Shown: positions 1-7,487, counted from the stretch's first letter. The stretch: DNA of 9,825 bases from Chloroflexota bacterium (GCA_005880075.1 VBJT01000084.1:1-9825), one strand, 5' to 3'. Notes: generated by a model not told the origin, from the letters alone. Made by a program: numbers and translations.

Positions 1-146
1 ACATCCGATTCACGGATATCGCTCGTATTGTCTCGGATGCCCTCAATGCACATCACCAGCTCTCCAACCCAAGCCTTGACGAAGTCCTTCAGGCGGACGG
101 CTGGGCGCGCTCCTACACGGAAGACTGGGTGAAGGCCAAAGCATGA
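1..146 (+). CDS. dxr: 1-deoxy-D-xylulose 5-phosphate reductoisomerase, C-terminal end (partial)
   Basis: This is the last 47 codons of a gene that enters from the left edge; whole codons begin at position 3 and the stop is TGA at 144-146. The peptide starts IRFTDIARIVSDAL and ends DGWARSYTEDWVKAKA. That fits the C-terminal helical domain of DXR, where an (I/P)xFxDI segment is followed by a helix, a DLxxVLxAD-like stretch and a WAR motif. DXR is the cytoplasmic NADPH- and divalent-metal-dependent enzyme that converts 1-deoxy-D-xylulose 5-phosphate to 2-C-methyl-D-erythritol 4-phosphate, the committed step of the MEP isoprenoid pathway. Its stop overlaps the rseP start by 4 nt (ATGA), and ispG of the same pathway lies one gene further on, which supports the call. 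The catalytic and NADPH-binding parts lie outside the window, so the call rests on the C-terminus plus context. Confidence 0.85.
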   Translation, partial: IRFTDIARIVSDALNAHHQLSNPSLDEVLQADGWARSYTEDWVKAKA

Positions 147-1270
147 CCGTCCTCTATTCAGTCCTTCCGTTCCTCGGAATGCTCGTGGCGCTGATCGTCG
201 CTCACGAGCTCGGACACTACTTCACTGCGAAAATCTTCGGCGTCAAGGTCCTGGAAGCCGGCCTCGGCTATCCGCCTCGCATCTGGGGATTTGAGTGGCG
301 CGGAACGATATACTCGATCAACTGGCTCCCGCTCGGCGGCTTCGTCCGGCTCCTCGGCGAAGAGGACCCTTCGGATCCGGAGAGCCTGGCAGCGCAGCCC
401 GCCTGGAAGCGTCTCATCGTTCTGGCCGCTGGCTCCGGCATGAACCTCGTCCTGCCGGTACTGCTGTTCGCGCTCGCTTTCATGATCCCGCGCGATGTGC
501 CCCTCGGCCCCGCCGTCATTCAGGTCGTTGAGCCCGGTTCGCCGGCAGCCCAGGCAGGTCTTCAACCAGGCGACCAGATCAAAGAGCTGGAAGGGCGCGA
601 GGTCAAGAATACTGCCGACGCTGGCCGCATCATCCGGCTGAACATGGGCAAGACGATTGACTTCAAAGTGGTACGTAGCGCCACCGGCGGCGGCGAGCAG
701 GTGCTGGACCTGCCGGTAAAAGCGCGCTGGGATCCGCCTTCAAATCAAGGCCCGACAGGCATACGCATCGCCAATCTAGCGGCAACAATCCCACAATGCA
801 CGACGTTCACAAACCCGCCGCCCGAATGCAAGCCCGCCGAGAGGCAGAGCTACAATCCGCTGAAGGCGCTCGGTAAAGGTTGGACATCGACGTGGGACTC
901 ATTGACGCTCGCGCGGAACCAGATCATCGCCGTCTTCCACGGCGGCCCAGGCCCCGATGTTGCCGGACCCGTCGGAATTGCGCAAGCGACAGGAGAGGTC
1001 GTCAAGGAGTCGGGCTGGCAGACGCTGCTCGACTTTGCTGCGTTGCTCTCGATAAACCTCGCTATCATCAACGTTCTCCCGTTACCTATGCTGGACGGCG
1101 GCCGCATGGCGTTCGTCATCCTGGAGGTGATCCGTGGCGGCCGGCGCATCGCTCCCGAGAAAGAAGCGATAGTCCATCTGATCGGCCTGGCACTCATCAT
1201 TACAATGGCCGTCATCGTCACCTACTTCGACATCCTGCGCATCATCGGTGGCGGGAGCCTGTTCGAGTAG
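143..1270 (+). CDS. rseP: RseP/Rip1-type site-2 intramembrane zinc metalloprotease (M50B) with one PDZ domain
   Basis: This 375-residue membrane protease should cleave substrates within the lipid bilayer, typically anti-sigma factors or other single-span proteins in regulated intramembrane proteolysis. The first helix (about residues 5-27) carries the zinc motif HELGH at 21-25. A second membrane segment lies at about 96-115. A single PDZ domain spans about 120-195, with a GLQPGD turn at 139-144. The second active-site motif, NVLPLPMLDGG at 310-320, supplies the third zinc ligand (Asp), and a last helix lies at about 343-366. One PDZ domain is the usual Gram-positive or Chloroflexota form; E. 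coli RseP has two. Between the PDZ domain and the C-terminal helices sits a Pro-rich stretch with two cysteines (C219, C229). The ATG at 143 overlaps the dxr stop and has a GAAGG ribosome site 7 nt upstream, so translation is probably coupled to dxr. The substrate cannot be read from this window. Confidence 0.95.
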   Translation: MTVLYSVLPFLGMLVALIVAHELGHYFTAKIFGVKVLEAGLGYPPRIWGFEWRGTIYSINWLPLGGFVRLLGEEDPSDPESLAAQPAWKRLIVLAAGSGMNLVLPVLLFALAFMIPRDVPLGPAVIQVVEPGSPAAQAGLQPGDQIKELEGREVKNTADAGRIIRLNMGKTIDFKVVRSATGGGEQVLDLPVKARWDPPSNQGPTGIRIANLAATIPQCTTFTNPPPECKPAERQSYNPLKALGKGWTSTWDSLTLARNQIIAVFHGGPGPDVAGPVGIAQATGEVVKESGWQTLLDFAALLSINLAIINVLPLPMLDGGRMAFVILEVIRGGRRIAPEKEAIVHLIGLALIITMAVIVTYFDILRIIGGGSLFE

Positions 1271-1346
1271 GGGATTGCTCGCAACAACTTGGCGGTCTGC
1301 TGCCGCGCTTGCCGCCGCACGGCCGGGCCCCCAAAATGGTAGCGGA

Positions 1347-2549
<1,203 letters not shown>

Positions 2550-2596
2550 ACCAGCGCTCAGTAACAGCTAACACCTCACCCCTGTAACCTTTAATC

Positions 2597-2965
2597 ATGA
2601 CCACCGAGGCACGCATCGCCTTCGTTCTGTTTTTCTTCGCCGTGTGGTGTTTCGTGGGCCTAATTCCGTGGGCGATCGCTGCCGTAGTAGCGCGCGGCCG
2701 GGGGGCATTGGCTGCGCTGCCAATCGCGCTGGCCGCCGCTTGCGCTGCCGGCGTGGCGATCCCGCTAATCGGCCTTGATAACTTCCGAGGCTTTCTTCTC
2801 AGCCTCGTCATCGCCTTCATGGCGGCGGCCATCGGCTCCGTCGCCGGGATCCGCATCGCCCAGCGGTTATGGCCGGTGCGAGCGACAAATAGGCGGGCGC
2901 CTCGTGGACGGGCGAGAGCGGTAAACAGTGAAGGTTCGCACCTGACTCGCGGCACCGACACCTGA
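2597..2965 (+). CDS. small hypothetical membrane protein, three predicted helices
   Basis: I do not recognise this 122-residue protein. Hydrophobic stretches at about 8-32, 36-59 and 64-88 predict three transmembrane helices. They are followed by a basic, polar C-terminal tail of about 34 residues rich in Arg (NRRAPRGRARA), which would tend to stay in the cytoplasm. No catalytic motif is visible. It lies 47 nt after ispG and 13 nt before the next gene on the same strand, so it may be part of the same transcript. The ATG has no Shine-Dalgarno sequence. TAACCT at 2585-2590, 6 nt before the ATG, with GTAACA 18 nt further upstream, could be a weak promoter giving a leaderless message; TTTAAT at 2590-2595 is a competing -10 element. 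The steady coding composition and the tight fit between its neighbours support a real gene, but the start and function are uncertain. Confidence 0.55.
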   Translation: MTTEARIAFVLFFFAVWCFVGLIPWAIAAVVARGRGALAALPIALAAACAAGVAIPLIGLDNFRGFLLSLVIAFMAAAIGSVAGIRIAQRLWPVRATNRRAPRGRARAVNSEGSHLTRGTDT

Positions 2966-2978
2966 TAGACTCCAGGAC

Positions 2979-3944
2979 GTGAACCCGCCCCCGCTGCCGA
3001 CTCCAGTGCATGCCCTCTCGACGATGTGGTCCCAGGGCCGCTTTCGCGGCGATGGCAAGCAGGCGGACGACATGCTGGCCTTCGCTGAAACAGCAGCCCG
3101 CCTGGGCTTTCCTGCGATCGAGATAAATTACGTGATTCCGCCCGAAGGCGTCGAAGCGCTCCTTTCCAATGACCACGTCGGCATTGTATCCCTCCACTCG
3201 CCGACACCCCGCATCAGGATGGACGACGGCAAATCTTCGGACGCTCTCAATCTCGCCTCGACGGATGAAGAAGAGCGCGGCCTTGCGGTGGAGCGTGCCC
3301 GCGTCACCGTCGACCATGCCTCCCGCTGCGGCGCGCGGTATATGATCGTGCACCTCGGCGGCATCGATGGCGCCATGTTCGACGAGGAGCGGGAGCTACG
3401 AAAGCGATATGACGCTGGCGAGCGCGATGGCGCCGAAATAGACCTTCTGCGTCGGGGCGCAGTCGAGCGGCGCGGGGAGGCGGCGAAGACCCATCTTCCA
3501 CTCGCTAAACGCTCGCTGGCTGAGATCGCCGAATACGCCGTCACGCGCAATGTCGCGGTGGGGCTCGAGAACCGTTACCACTACCACGAATTTCCCGGCC
3601 CGGGCGAGATGCGGGAGCTGCTCGAGGAGTACCCGCCGGAGGTCGCAGGGTTCTGGCTTGACGTCGGTCACGCAGAAGTCCTCGACCGCCTCGGTCTGGA
3701 GCTGCATGACCGCTGGCTTAACGAGCTGGGCGACCGCTGCGTCGGCGCCCATGTGCACGACGTCGAGGGCCTCGCCGACCACCGCGCGCCCAGCCATGGC
3801 ACGGCTGACTGGCCGCATTACGCCCAGAAGTTGCCGCCCGCGGTCCCGCGCGTCTTCGAGATAAATCAGAAGGTCGATGAGCAGCAGGTCGCGGCTGCTA
3901 TACCGTTCCTGCGGGAGCGGGGCATTCTTCCTCCAGCCAGCTAA
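2979..3944 (+). CDS. sugar phosphate isomerase/epimerase-like TIM-barrel protein (AP endonuclease family 2 fold)
   Basis: The 321-residue product has the pattern of the xylose isomerase-like TIM-barrel superfamily, whose members isomerise or epimerise sugars and inositols or act as metal-dependent endonucleases. Conserved strand ends appear in order: AIEINYVI (46-53), GIVSLHSPTPR (68-78), YMIVHLGG (121-128), VGLENRY (194-200), GFWLDVGHAE (224-233), GAHVHDVEG (256-264) and VFEIN (292-296). E197, D228, H258/H260 and E294 are the likely metal ligands. It should be cytoplasmic, as there is no signal peptide. The start is GTG 2979, chosen because the HALSTMWSQGRF segment at 11-22 looks conserved in the family; ATG 3024 inside it is the alternative. 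AGGA lies only 2 nt before the GTG, too close for a normal ribosome site, and a TAGACT at 2966-2971 may instead direct a leaderless transcript. The substrate cannot be assigned. Members of this fold can also be endonuclease IV, but the usual spacing of its nine ligands is not evident. Confidence 0.88.
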   Translation: MNPPPLPTPVHALSTMWSQGRFRGDGKQADDMLAFAETAARLGFPAIEINYVIPPEGVEALLSNDHVGIVSLHSPTPRIRMDDGKSSDALNLASTDEEERGLAVERARVTVDHASRCGARYMIVHLGGIDGAMFDEERELRKRYDAGERDGAEIDLLRRGAVERRGEAAKTHLPLAKRSLAEIAEYAVTRNVAVGLENRYHYHEFPGPGEMRELLEEYPPEVAGFWLDVGHAEVLDRLGLELHDRWLNELGDRCVGAHVHDVEGLADHRAPSHGTADWPHYAQKLPPAVPRVFEINQKVDEQQVAAAIPFLRERGILPPAS

Positions 3945-3955
3945 TTAGCCTGCTG
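3934..3955. repeat. 22-bp imperfect palindrome next to a promoter
   Basis: The sequence is symmetric about 3944/3945, with 9 of 11 positions pairing; the mismatches are at 3938/3951 and 3939/3950. Its core is GCTAATTAGC (3940-3949). It covers the stop codon of the upstream TIM-barrel gene and ends 4 nt before the TTGACA at 3960. It may be a repressor operator or a weak hairpin at the end of the upstream message. There is no T run, so it is not an intrinsic terminator. Chance is possible. Confidence 0.3.
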
Positions 3956-3959
3956 TCGG

Positions 3960-3989
3960 TTGACAACCCCTGAGCCGCGCTGCTACTAT
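3960..3989 (+). promoter_or_regulatory. predicted housekeeping-sigma promoter (TTGACA, 18 nt, TACTAT)
   Basis: TTGACA at 3960-3965 is a perfect -35 hexamer and TACTAT at 3984-3989 is a 5/6 match to the -10 consensus, with 18 nt between them. Transcription would start at about 3996-3999, which coincides with the ATG at 3999. It is the best two-box promoter seen in the window and drives rightward towards the mini-ORF, the terminator and the acetyltransferase gene. Confidence 0.55.
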
Positions 3990-3998
3990 CCGCCTACT

Positions 3999-4112
3999 AT
4001 GAGTCGCCGGGCCTACCCACGAGAAGCCGTAAACATTGCGCCGTTGTTCGGGATGGACACCGGCTCGCTCATTACGTTCATCGGCGTGGCCCGGGAATCG
4101 CAAACATACTGA
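3999..4112 (+). CDS. 37-codon mini-ORF, possibly leaderless or a gene remnant
   Basis: The frame runs from ATG 3999 to TGA 4110-4112 and encodes 37 residues ending in LITFIGVARESQTY. The ATG sits about where transcription from the 3960 promoter should begin, so the message would be leaderless. The terminator starts 24 nt after the stop. The peptide has no run of one amino acid of the kind used by amino-acid attenuation leaders. The segment from about residue 20 (DTGSLITFIGVARE) resembles the start of MoaE, the large subunit of molybdopterin synthase, which has a GAxVTFxGxVR pattern. This could therefore be the stub of a deleted moaE. It could also be a real small protein, or non-coding leader sequence that happens to be open. 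Resemblance over so few residues is weak evidence. Confidence 0.33.
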   Translation: MSRRAYPREAVNIAPLFGMDTGSLITFIGVARESQTY

Positions 4113-4136
4113 CAAAGCGACAAAACGCGAGAACCG

Positions 4137-4163
4137 AGCCCGCCGAACCGGCGGGCTTTTGTT
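4137..4163 (+). terminator. strong intrinsic terminator upstream of the GNAT gene
   Basis: AGCCCGCCG (4137-4145) pairs perfectly with CGGCGGGCT (4149-4157) to form a 9-bp, mostly G:C stem with a 3-nt loop (AAC). TTTTGTT follows with no gap, the standard layout of a rho-independent terminator reading rightward. There is no T run on the other side, so it is not bidirectional. It ends 8 nt before the ribosome binding site of the acetyltransferase gene. Confidence 0.8.
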
Positions 4164-4183
4164 ATGTGGGGAAGGAGGATGAA

Positions 4184-4744
4184 ATGTTAGAGGGACGCCT
4201 GGTCCGGCTCCGGGCGCTGGAGCGTTCGGATGTGGAACGCGCGTACACCTGGGTTAACGACCGCGAAGTGACGCAGTACCTGCTGCTACGGTACCCGATG
4301 TCGCGAACGCAGGAGGAGAAGTACCTGGCGGAGGCCGCGGAGCAGGGAAATGGCTACGCGGACACCCGTCTGGCTATCGACACGAAGGACGGACTGCACA
4401 TCGGCATGTGCGGCCTGCACCACGGATCGGCCGAGGACCGACACGCGTCGCTGGGCATCATGGTCGGCGATAAGTCGTACTGGTCGAACGGGTATGGCTC
4501 TGACGCCGTGATGACTCTGCTCCGCTTCGCCTTCGAAGAGATGAACCTGAATAAGGTCGAGCTCGGCGTGTTCGACTTCAACGAGCGAGCGATTGCCTGC
4601 TATCAAAAATGCGGTTTCATCGAAGAAGGCCGGCGGCGGGAGCATTACTTCCAGTACGGCCGCTACTGGGACATTATCGACATGTCGGTGCTGCGGCGGG
4701 AATACGAAGCGTTGCAGCAAAACCAGGCCGCGGCCGCGCGGTGA
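4184..4744 (+). CDS. GNAT family N-acetyltransferase (RimJ/RimL-like)
   Basis: This 186-residue protein has the GCN5-related acetyltransferase fold and should transfer acetyl from acetyl-CoA to an amine, such as a protein N-terminus, an amino sugar or a small molecule. The N-terminus (LEGRLVRLRALERSD) is the usual first strand of the RimJ/RimL group. Motif A, with the pyrophosphate-binding loop, is at about 90-107 (LGIMVGDKSYW then SNGYGSDA). The C-terminal motif B is ERAIACYQKCGF at 134-145, followed by the E/GR turn. The length is normal. ATG 4184 is chosen because AAGGAGG (4172-4178) lies 5 nt upstream, an almost ideal ribosome site; a GTG at 4166 is in frame but would place that site inside the gene. 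No promoter fits between the terminator ending at 4163 and this start, so expression probably needs read-through from the 3960 promoter. The substrate is unknown. Confidence 0.93.
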   Translation: MLEGRLVRLRALERSDVERAYTWVNDREVTQYLLLRYPMSRTQEEKYLAEAAEQGNGYADTRLAIDTKDGLHIGMCGLHHGSAEDRHASLGIMVGDKSYWSNGYGSDAVMTLLRFAFEEMNLNKVELGVFDFNERAIACYQKCGFIEEGRRREHYFQYGRYWDIIDMSVLRREYEALQQNQAAAAR

Positions 4745-4850
4745 ATCGGGGAGCTTAGCACGACCGCGCCGAAGGGCGTCTCTATCCGCCGCGCCTTTTG
4801 CCTTGACGGTTACTAGCGTGCATGCGACCTTAGGCGCCGGAGGTGCCCAC

Positions 4851-6219
4851 ATGAACGACATCGCCCTGCTGGATGCCACTGCCCAGGCGGAACTCGTCCG
4901 GAACAAGCAGGTAAAGCCAATCGAGCTACTCGAGGCGGCAATCGAGCGGATCGAGCGCATAAATCTGCAGATCAACGCCGTGGTCACGCCGATGTACGAC
5001 ATCGCACGCAAGACGGCGGAAGGCCCGCTCCCCGATGGGCCCTTCGCCGGCGTGCCGTTTTTGATGAAGGACCTCGGTGCCGGATATGCGGGTGTCCGGC
5101 AGACGCAGGGCTCCGAGTTCCTCAAGGACTTTGTCTCGCCGTTCGACAGCACATTGACCAGTCGCTACAAGCGGGCAGGCCTCGTGATCGCGGGCAAGAC
5201 GAACACGCCCGAATTCGGCCTCGTCCCGACGACCGAGCCGCAACTCTTCGGCCCAACGCGCAATCCCTGGGCACCGGAGCACTCGGTGGGCGGCTCGAGT
5301 GGCGGATCGGCTGCGGCGGTTGCGGCTGGAATCGTACCGATGGCTCACGCTAACGACGGTGGCGGTTCCATCCGCATCCCCGCCTCGTGCTGCGGTCTGT
5401 TTGGCATTAAGCCGACCAGGGCAAGGGTTCCGCTCGGGCCTTTGCTCGGCGATATGATGGGCGGCCTCGTCTGCGAGCACGCCGTCACACGCTCCGTCCG
5501 GGACGGCGCGGCGGCCGTACGTAGAAGAGGTGGGCGCAGACCCCGGCAAGTTGCGAATCGCGTTCCTGACGCGGACTGCAACCGGCACGCCGCTTCATGA
5601 GGATTGCGTCGCGGCGGTGAAAGACGCTGCGGCGCTATGCGAGGACCTCGGGCACGAGGTCGAGGAGGTGGCGCCACCGCCGATCAACACGGAGATGCTG
5701 GAGGAGGCGTTCCTCACGATCTGGGCCGCCGGCGTGCCGTGGGGTATCGATGGGATCGGGCGTCTCACCGGCCGTCAGCCATCGCCGGACAAATTTGAGC
5801 CGCTCACCTGGGCGCTGTACGAGCAAGGGAAGGAGACGACCGGCGGGGACTATTTGATCGCCGTCACCGCCCTTCAGCAGATGTCAAGGACAGTGGCGCA
5901 ATACTCGGAGCGCCATGACGTCTGGCTGATGCCGACCCTCGGCGCACCGCCGCCGAAGCTCGGTCACTTCGATGCATCGGCGGAGAATCCCAGGGCGGGC
6001 CTCGAACGAGCGATTGAGTTTGTGCCCTTCACGCCTCTCCAGAACGTGACCGGGCAGCCGGCGATGTCAGTCCCCCTTTACTGGAACAGCGAAGGGTTGC
6101 CGGTGGGCGTGCACTTCGCCGCTCGCTTCGGCGAGGAAGACACGCTATTCCGGCTCGCGTCGCAGCTGGAAGAGGCGCGTCCGTGGGCGAACAAGCGGCC
6201 GCCCGTCAGCGCCGTTTAG
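4851..6219 (+). pseudogene. amidase-signature hydrolase, NylA-like (6-aminohexanoate-cyclic-dimer hydrolase type), broken by a frameshifting deletion
   Basis: Amidase-signature enzymes cleave amide bonds with a Ser-cisSer-Lys triad. The first frame, from ATG 4851 (GGAGGTG ribosome site at 4839-4845), encodes a standard N-terminal half: MKDLG gives K73, GGSSGGS gives the cis-Ser S149, and DGGGSIRIP gives the nucleophile S173. The phrase IVPMAHANDGGGS and the TRSVRD segment at 214-219 are typical of the NylA subgroup. After SVRDGAAA, near 5514, this frame runs into Arg-rich nonsense and stops at 5598-5600. The family sequence resumes in the +1 frame as RPYVEEVGADPGKLRIAF from about 5512 and runs to TAG 6217-6219 with the normal C-terminus (QNVTGQPAMSVPL, LPVGVHFAARF). 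The two parts total about 457 residues against about 480-490 for the family. About 25-30 residues are therefore missing, consistent with an internal deletion whose length is not a multiple of three. All triad residues precede the break, but without the C-terminal half the product is probably inactive. A sequencing or assembly error is possible. Confidence 0.88.
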
Positions 6220-6253
6220 ATGCGAACCTTGGGCTGCTAGGTGAGCCGCGTTA

Positions 6254-7420
6254 CTAGATGGCGCATGAGCCGGCCAGGCTGGATATCGCGGTCACCCGGC
6301 GGCCGACCGTAAGCCAGTCCGTAAAGCCGTTCGTGCAGTAACCCACGGAGATTCCAGTCTCCGGATCGCCCCAGGCGATCTGCCCGCCGGCGCCTCCGTG
6401 GCCGAATGCGAGCGGCGAGCAGGTCCGTCCGAAACCGCGCATGAAGGAGTTTCCGTCGTCCCCCGCGATCACCATGCTCAGGCTGCGGTTGGGCGGGATC
6501 TTCCATACCGGGTCGAGCAGCATTTCCGGGGTTCGTACTTTCGTGCCGAACTCAATCGTCTCTCGCTTGATGACCCGCGTGCCATTGGCCGTCTCGCCGC
6601 CGTTGATCAGCGGTTGATAGAACATCGCCAGCTCGGCGGCGCCGGCTATCCCGCCCGCGCCGGGCAGCCCCGAGCGCCGCGCCTCAACACCGTTGAAGCG
6701 TAGAACGGCCTCCGGCGTTACCTCGCCCCAACCGCCGGGCGGCTCCACGGCCTCGCTTACCCAGCGTACTTCAGCCACGCGCGCATCCTGTTCTGGGGGC
6801 AGACCGACGAACAGCTCGTCGAGGCCCATTGGCCCAGTCACTCGCGACCGGATGAAGTCGCGGAAGTCGACGCCGGTGCGGCGATTGATGATCTCGGAGA
6901 GCACCCAATGCGCAGACGTCGGGTGGTATTCGTAGCGAGTACCGGGCTCCCAGTTCAGTCGCCAGCGTCCGAAGGCCTCGATGAGCTTCTTCCGGTCGCC
7001 CCAGTACTCAGGGCGGAGGGGAGCGTAGGGGAAGCCGCCGGTATGCAGCAGGACCTGCGGGACCGTCACGACTTCCTTTCCGTTCGTCCCAAACTCCGGG
7101 ATGATGTCGGCCACTCGCTCGTCGAGCTTTAGCAGGCCGTCCTCGAAGAGCAACCAGACGGCGACGCCGACAACCGCCTTGGTCGAGGAGAAGATGCTGT
7201 ACAGCGTCTCGTCCGTCGCCGGACGCTCTTCGCCGCCCTGAATCGCGGACCCGAACGTCCGCATTCCGGCCAGTTTTCCATTCCGAGCGATAGCCACTTG
7301 GGCGCTGGGAAGTACGCCCTCATCCACATCCCGTCTAGCCCGTGAAAAGACCGCCTCCAGCTTTTCGCTATCGATGCCAGCGTCTTCAGGCTTGGACGCG
7401 ATCAGTGCGGGACCTAGCAT
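6254..7420 (-). CDS. serine hydrolase, class C beta-lactamase / penicillin-binding-protein fold
   Basis: The 388-residue product belongs to the beta-lactamase-related serine hydrolases, which include class C beta-lactamases, D-aminopeptidases, esterases such as EstB, and the nylon-oligomer hydrolase NylB. The SxxK motif is FSSTK, giving nucleophile S78 and K81. The second motif region is TRYEYHPTSAHWVL (161-174), where Y163 or Y165 takes the YxN tyrosine position. The third motif is FGHGGAGG, with HGG at 341-343 in place of KTG, as in the esterase and aminopeptidase branches. LLHTGGF at 124-130 matches the family's conserved LLxHTSG segment. There is no signal peptide, so it is likely cytoplasmic and less likely a true beta-lactamase. 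The ATG at 7420-7418 is preceded by a GGAGGTGA ribosome site and a TATAAT box. The gene converges on the broken amidase with 34 nt between the stops. The substrate is not determined. Confidence 0.92.
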   Translation of the reverse strand: MLGPALIASKPEDAGIDSEKLEAVFSRARRDVDEGVLPSAQVAIARNGKLAGMRTFGSAIQGGEERPATDETLYSIFSSTKAVVGVAVWLLFEDGLLKLDERVADIIPEFGTNGKEVVTVPQVLLHTGGFPYAPLRPEYWGDRKKLIEAFGRWRLNWEPGTRYEYHPTSAHWVLSEIINRRTGVDFRDFIRSRVTGPMGLDELFVGLPPEQDARVAEVRWVSEAVEPPGGWGEVTPEAVLRFNGVEARRSGLPGAGGIAGAAELAMFYQPLINGGETANGTRVIKRETIEFGTKVRTPEMLLDPVWKIPPNRSLSMVIAGDDGNSFMRGFGRTCSPLAFGHGGAGGQIAWGDPETGISVGYCTNGFTDWLTVGRRVTAISSLAGSCAI

Positions 7421-7423
7421 GCC

Positions 7424-7431
7424 TCACCTCC
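7424..7431 (-). promoter_or_regulatory. strong ribosome binding site GGAGGTGA that fixes the serine hydrolase start
   Basis: On the minus strand the sequence GGAGGTGA lies just upstream of ATG 7420, with 6 nt between GGAGG and the ATG. It is an almost full match to the anti-Shine-Dalgarno sequence and supports that ATG as the start. Confidence 0.7.
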
Positions 7432-7446
7432 CTCTGGATGGCGCTC

Positions 7447-7452
7447 ATTATA
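7447..7452 (-). promoter_or_regulatory. TATAAT -10 box for the serine hydrolase gene
   Basis: On the minus strand this is a perfect -10 hexamer. Transcription would start at about 7440, giving a leader of about 20 nt that contains the GGAGGTGA ribosome site (7424-7431) before the ATG at 7420. No good -35 hexamer is found 16-18 nt upstream, so the promoter may be activator-dependent or simply weak at -35. It lies in the 67-nt gap after the O-methyltransferase stop, so the hydrolase can be expressed separately from the genes behind it. Confidence 0.45.
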
Positions 7453-7487
7453 AGCCGATAACCGGAGACATTAGCGCGCCAGTCGCG

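Noticed and set aside
1248..1346. Upstream extension of ispG to ATG 1248
   Set aside because: The extra 33 residues overlap the rseP end, look like random GC-rich sequence and are not part of the IspG fold.
4166..4183. GTG 4166 as the GNAT start
   Set aside because: It would put the ideal AAGGAGG ribosome site inside the coding region, and the GTG itself follows directly after the terminator.
4803..4832. TTGACG at 4803 as a promoter for the amidase gene
   Set aside because: No acceptable -10 hexamer lies 16-18 nt downstream (GACCTT or ACCTTA), so I do not annotate it.
4286..5152. Long open frame on the minus strand (288 codons) opposite the GNAT and amidase genes
   Set aside because: It lies antisense to two genes with clear family motifs, spans the gap between them, and shows no recognisable motif. 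Such frames are common opposite GC-rich coding DNA.
5530..6219. A separate 229-codon gene starting at GTG 5530
   Set aside because: It begins in the middle of the conserved amidase element RPYVEEVGADPG, so it is the downstream part of the frameshifted amidase and not an independent gene.
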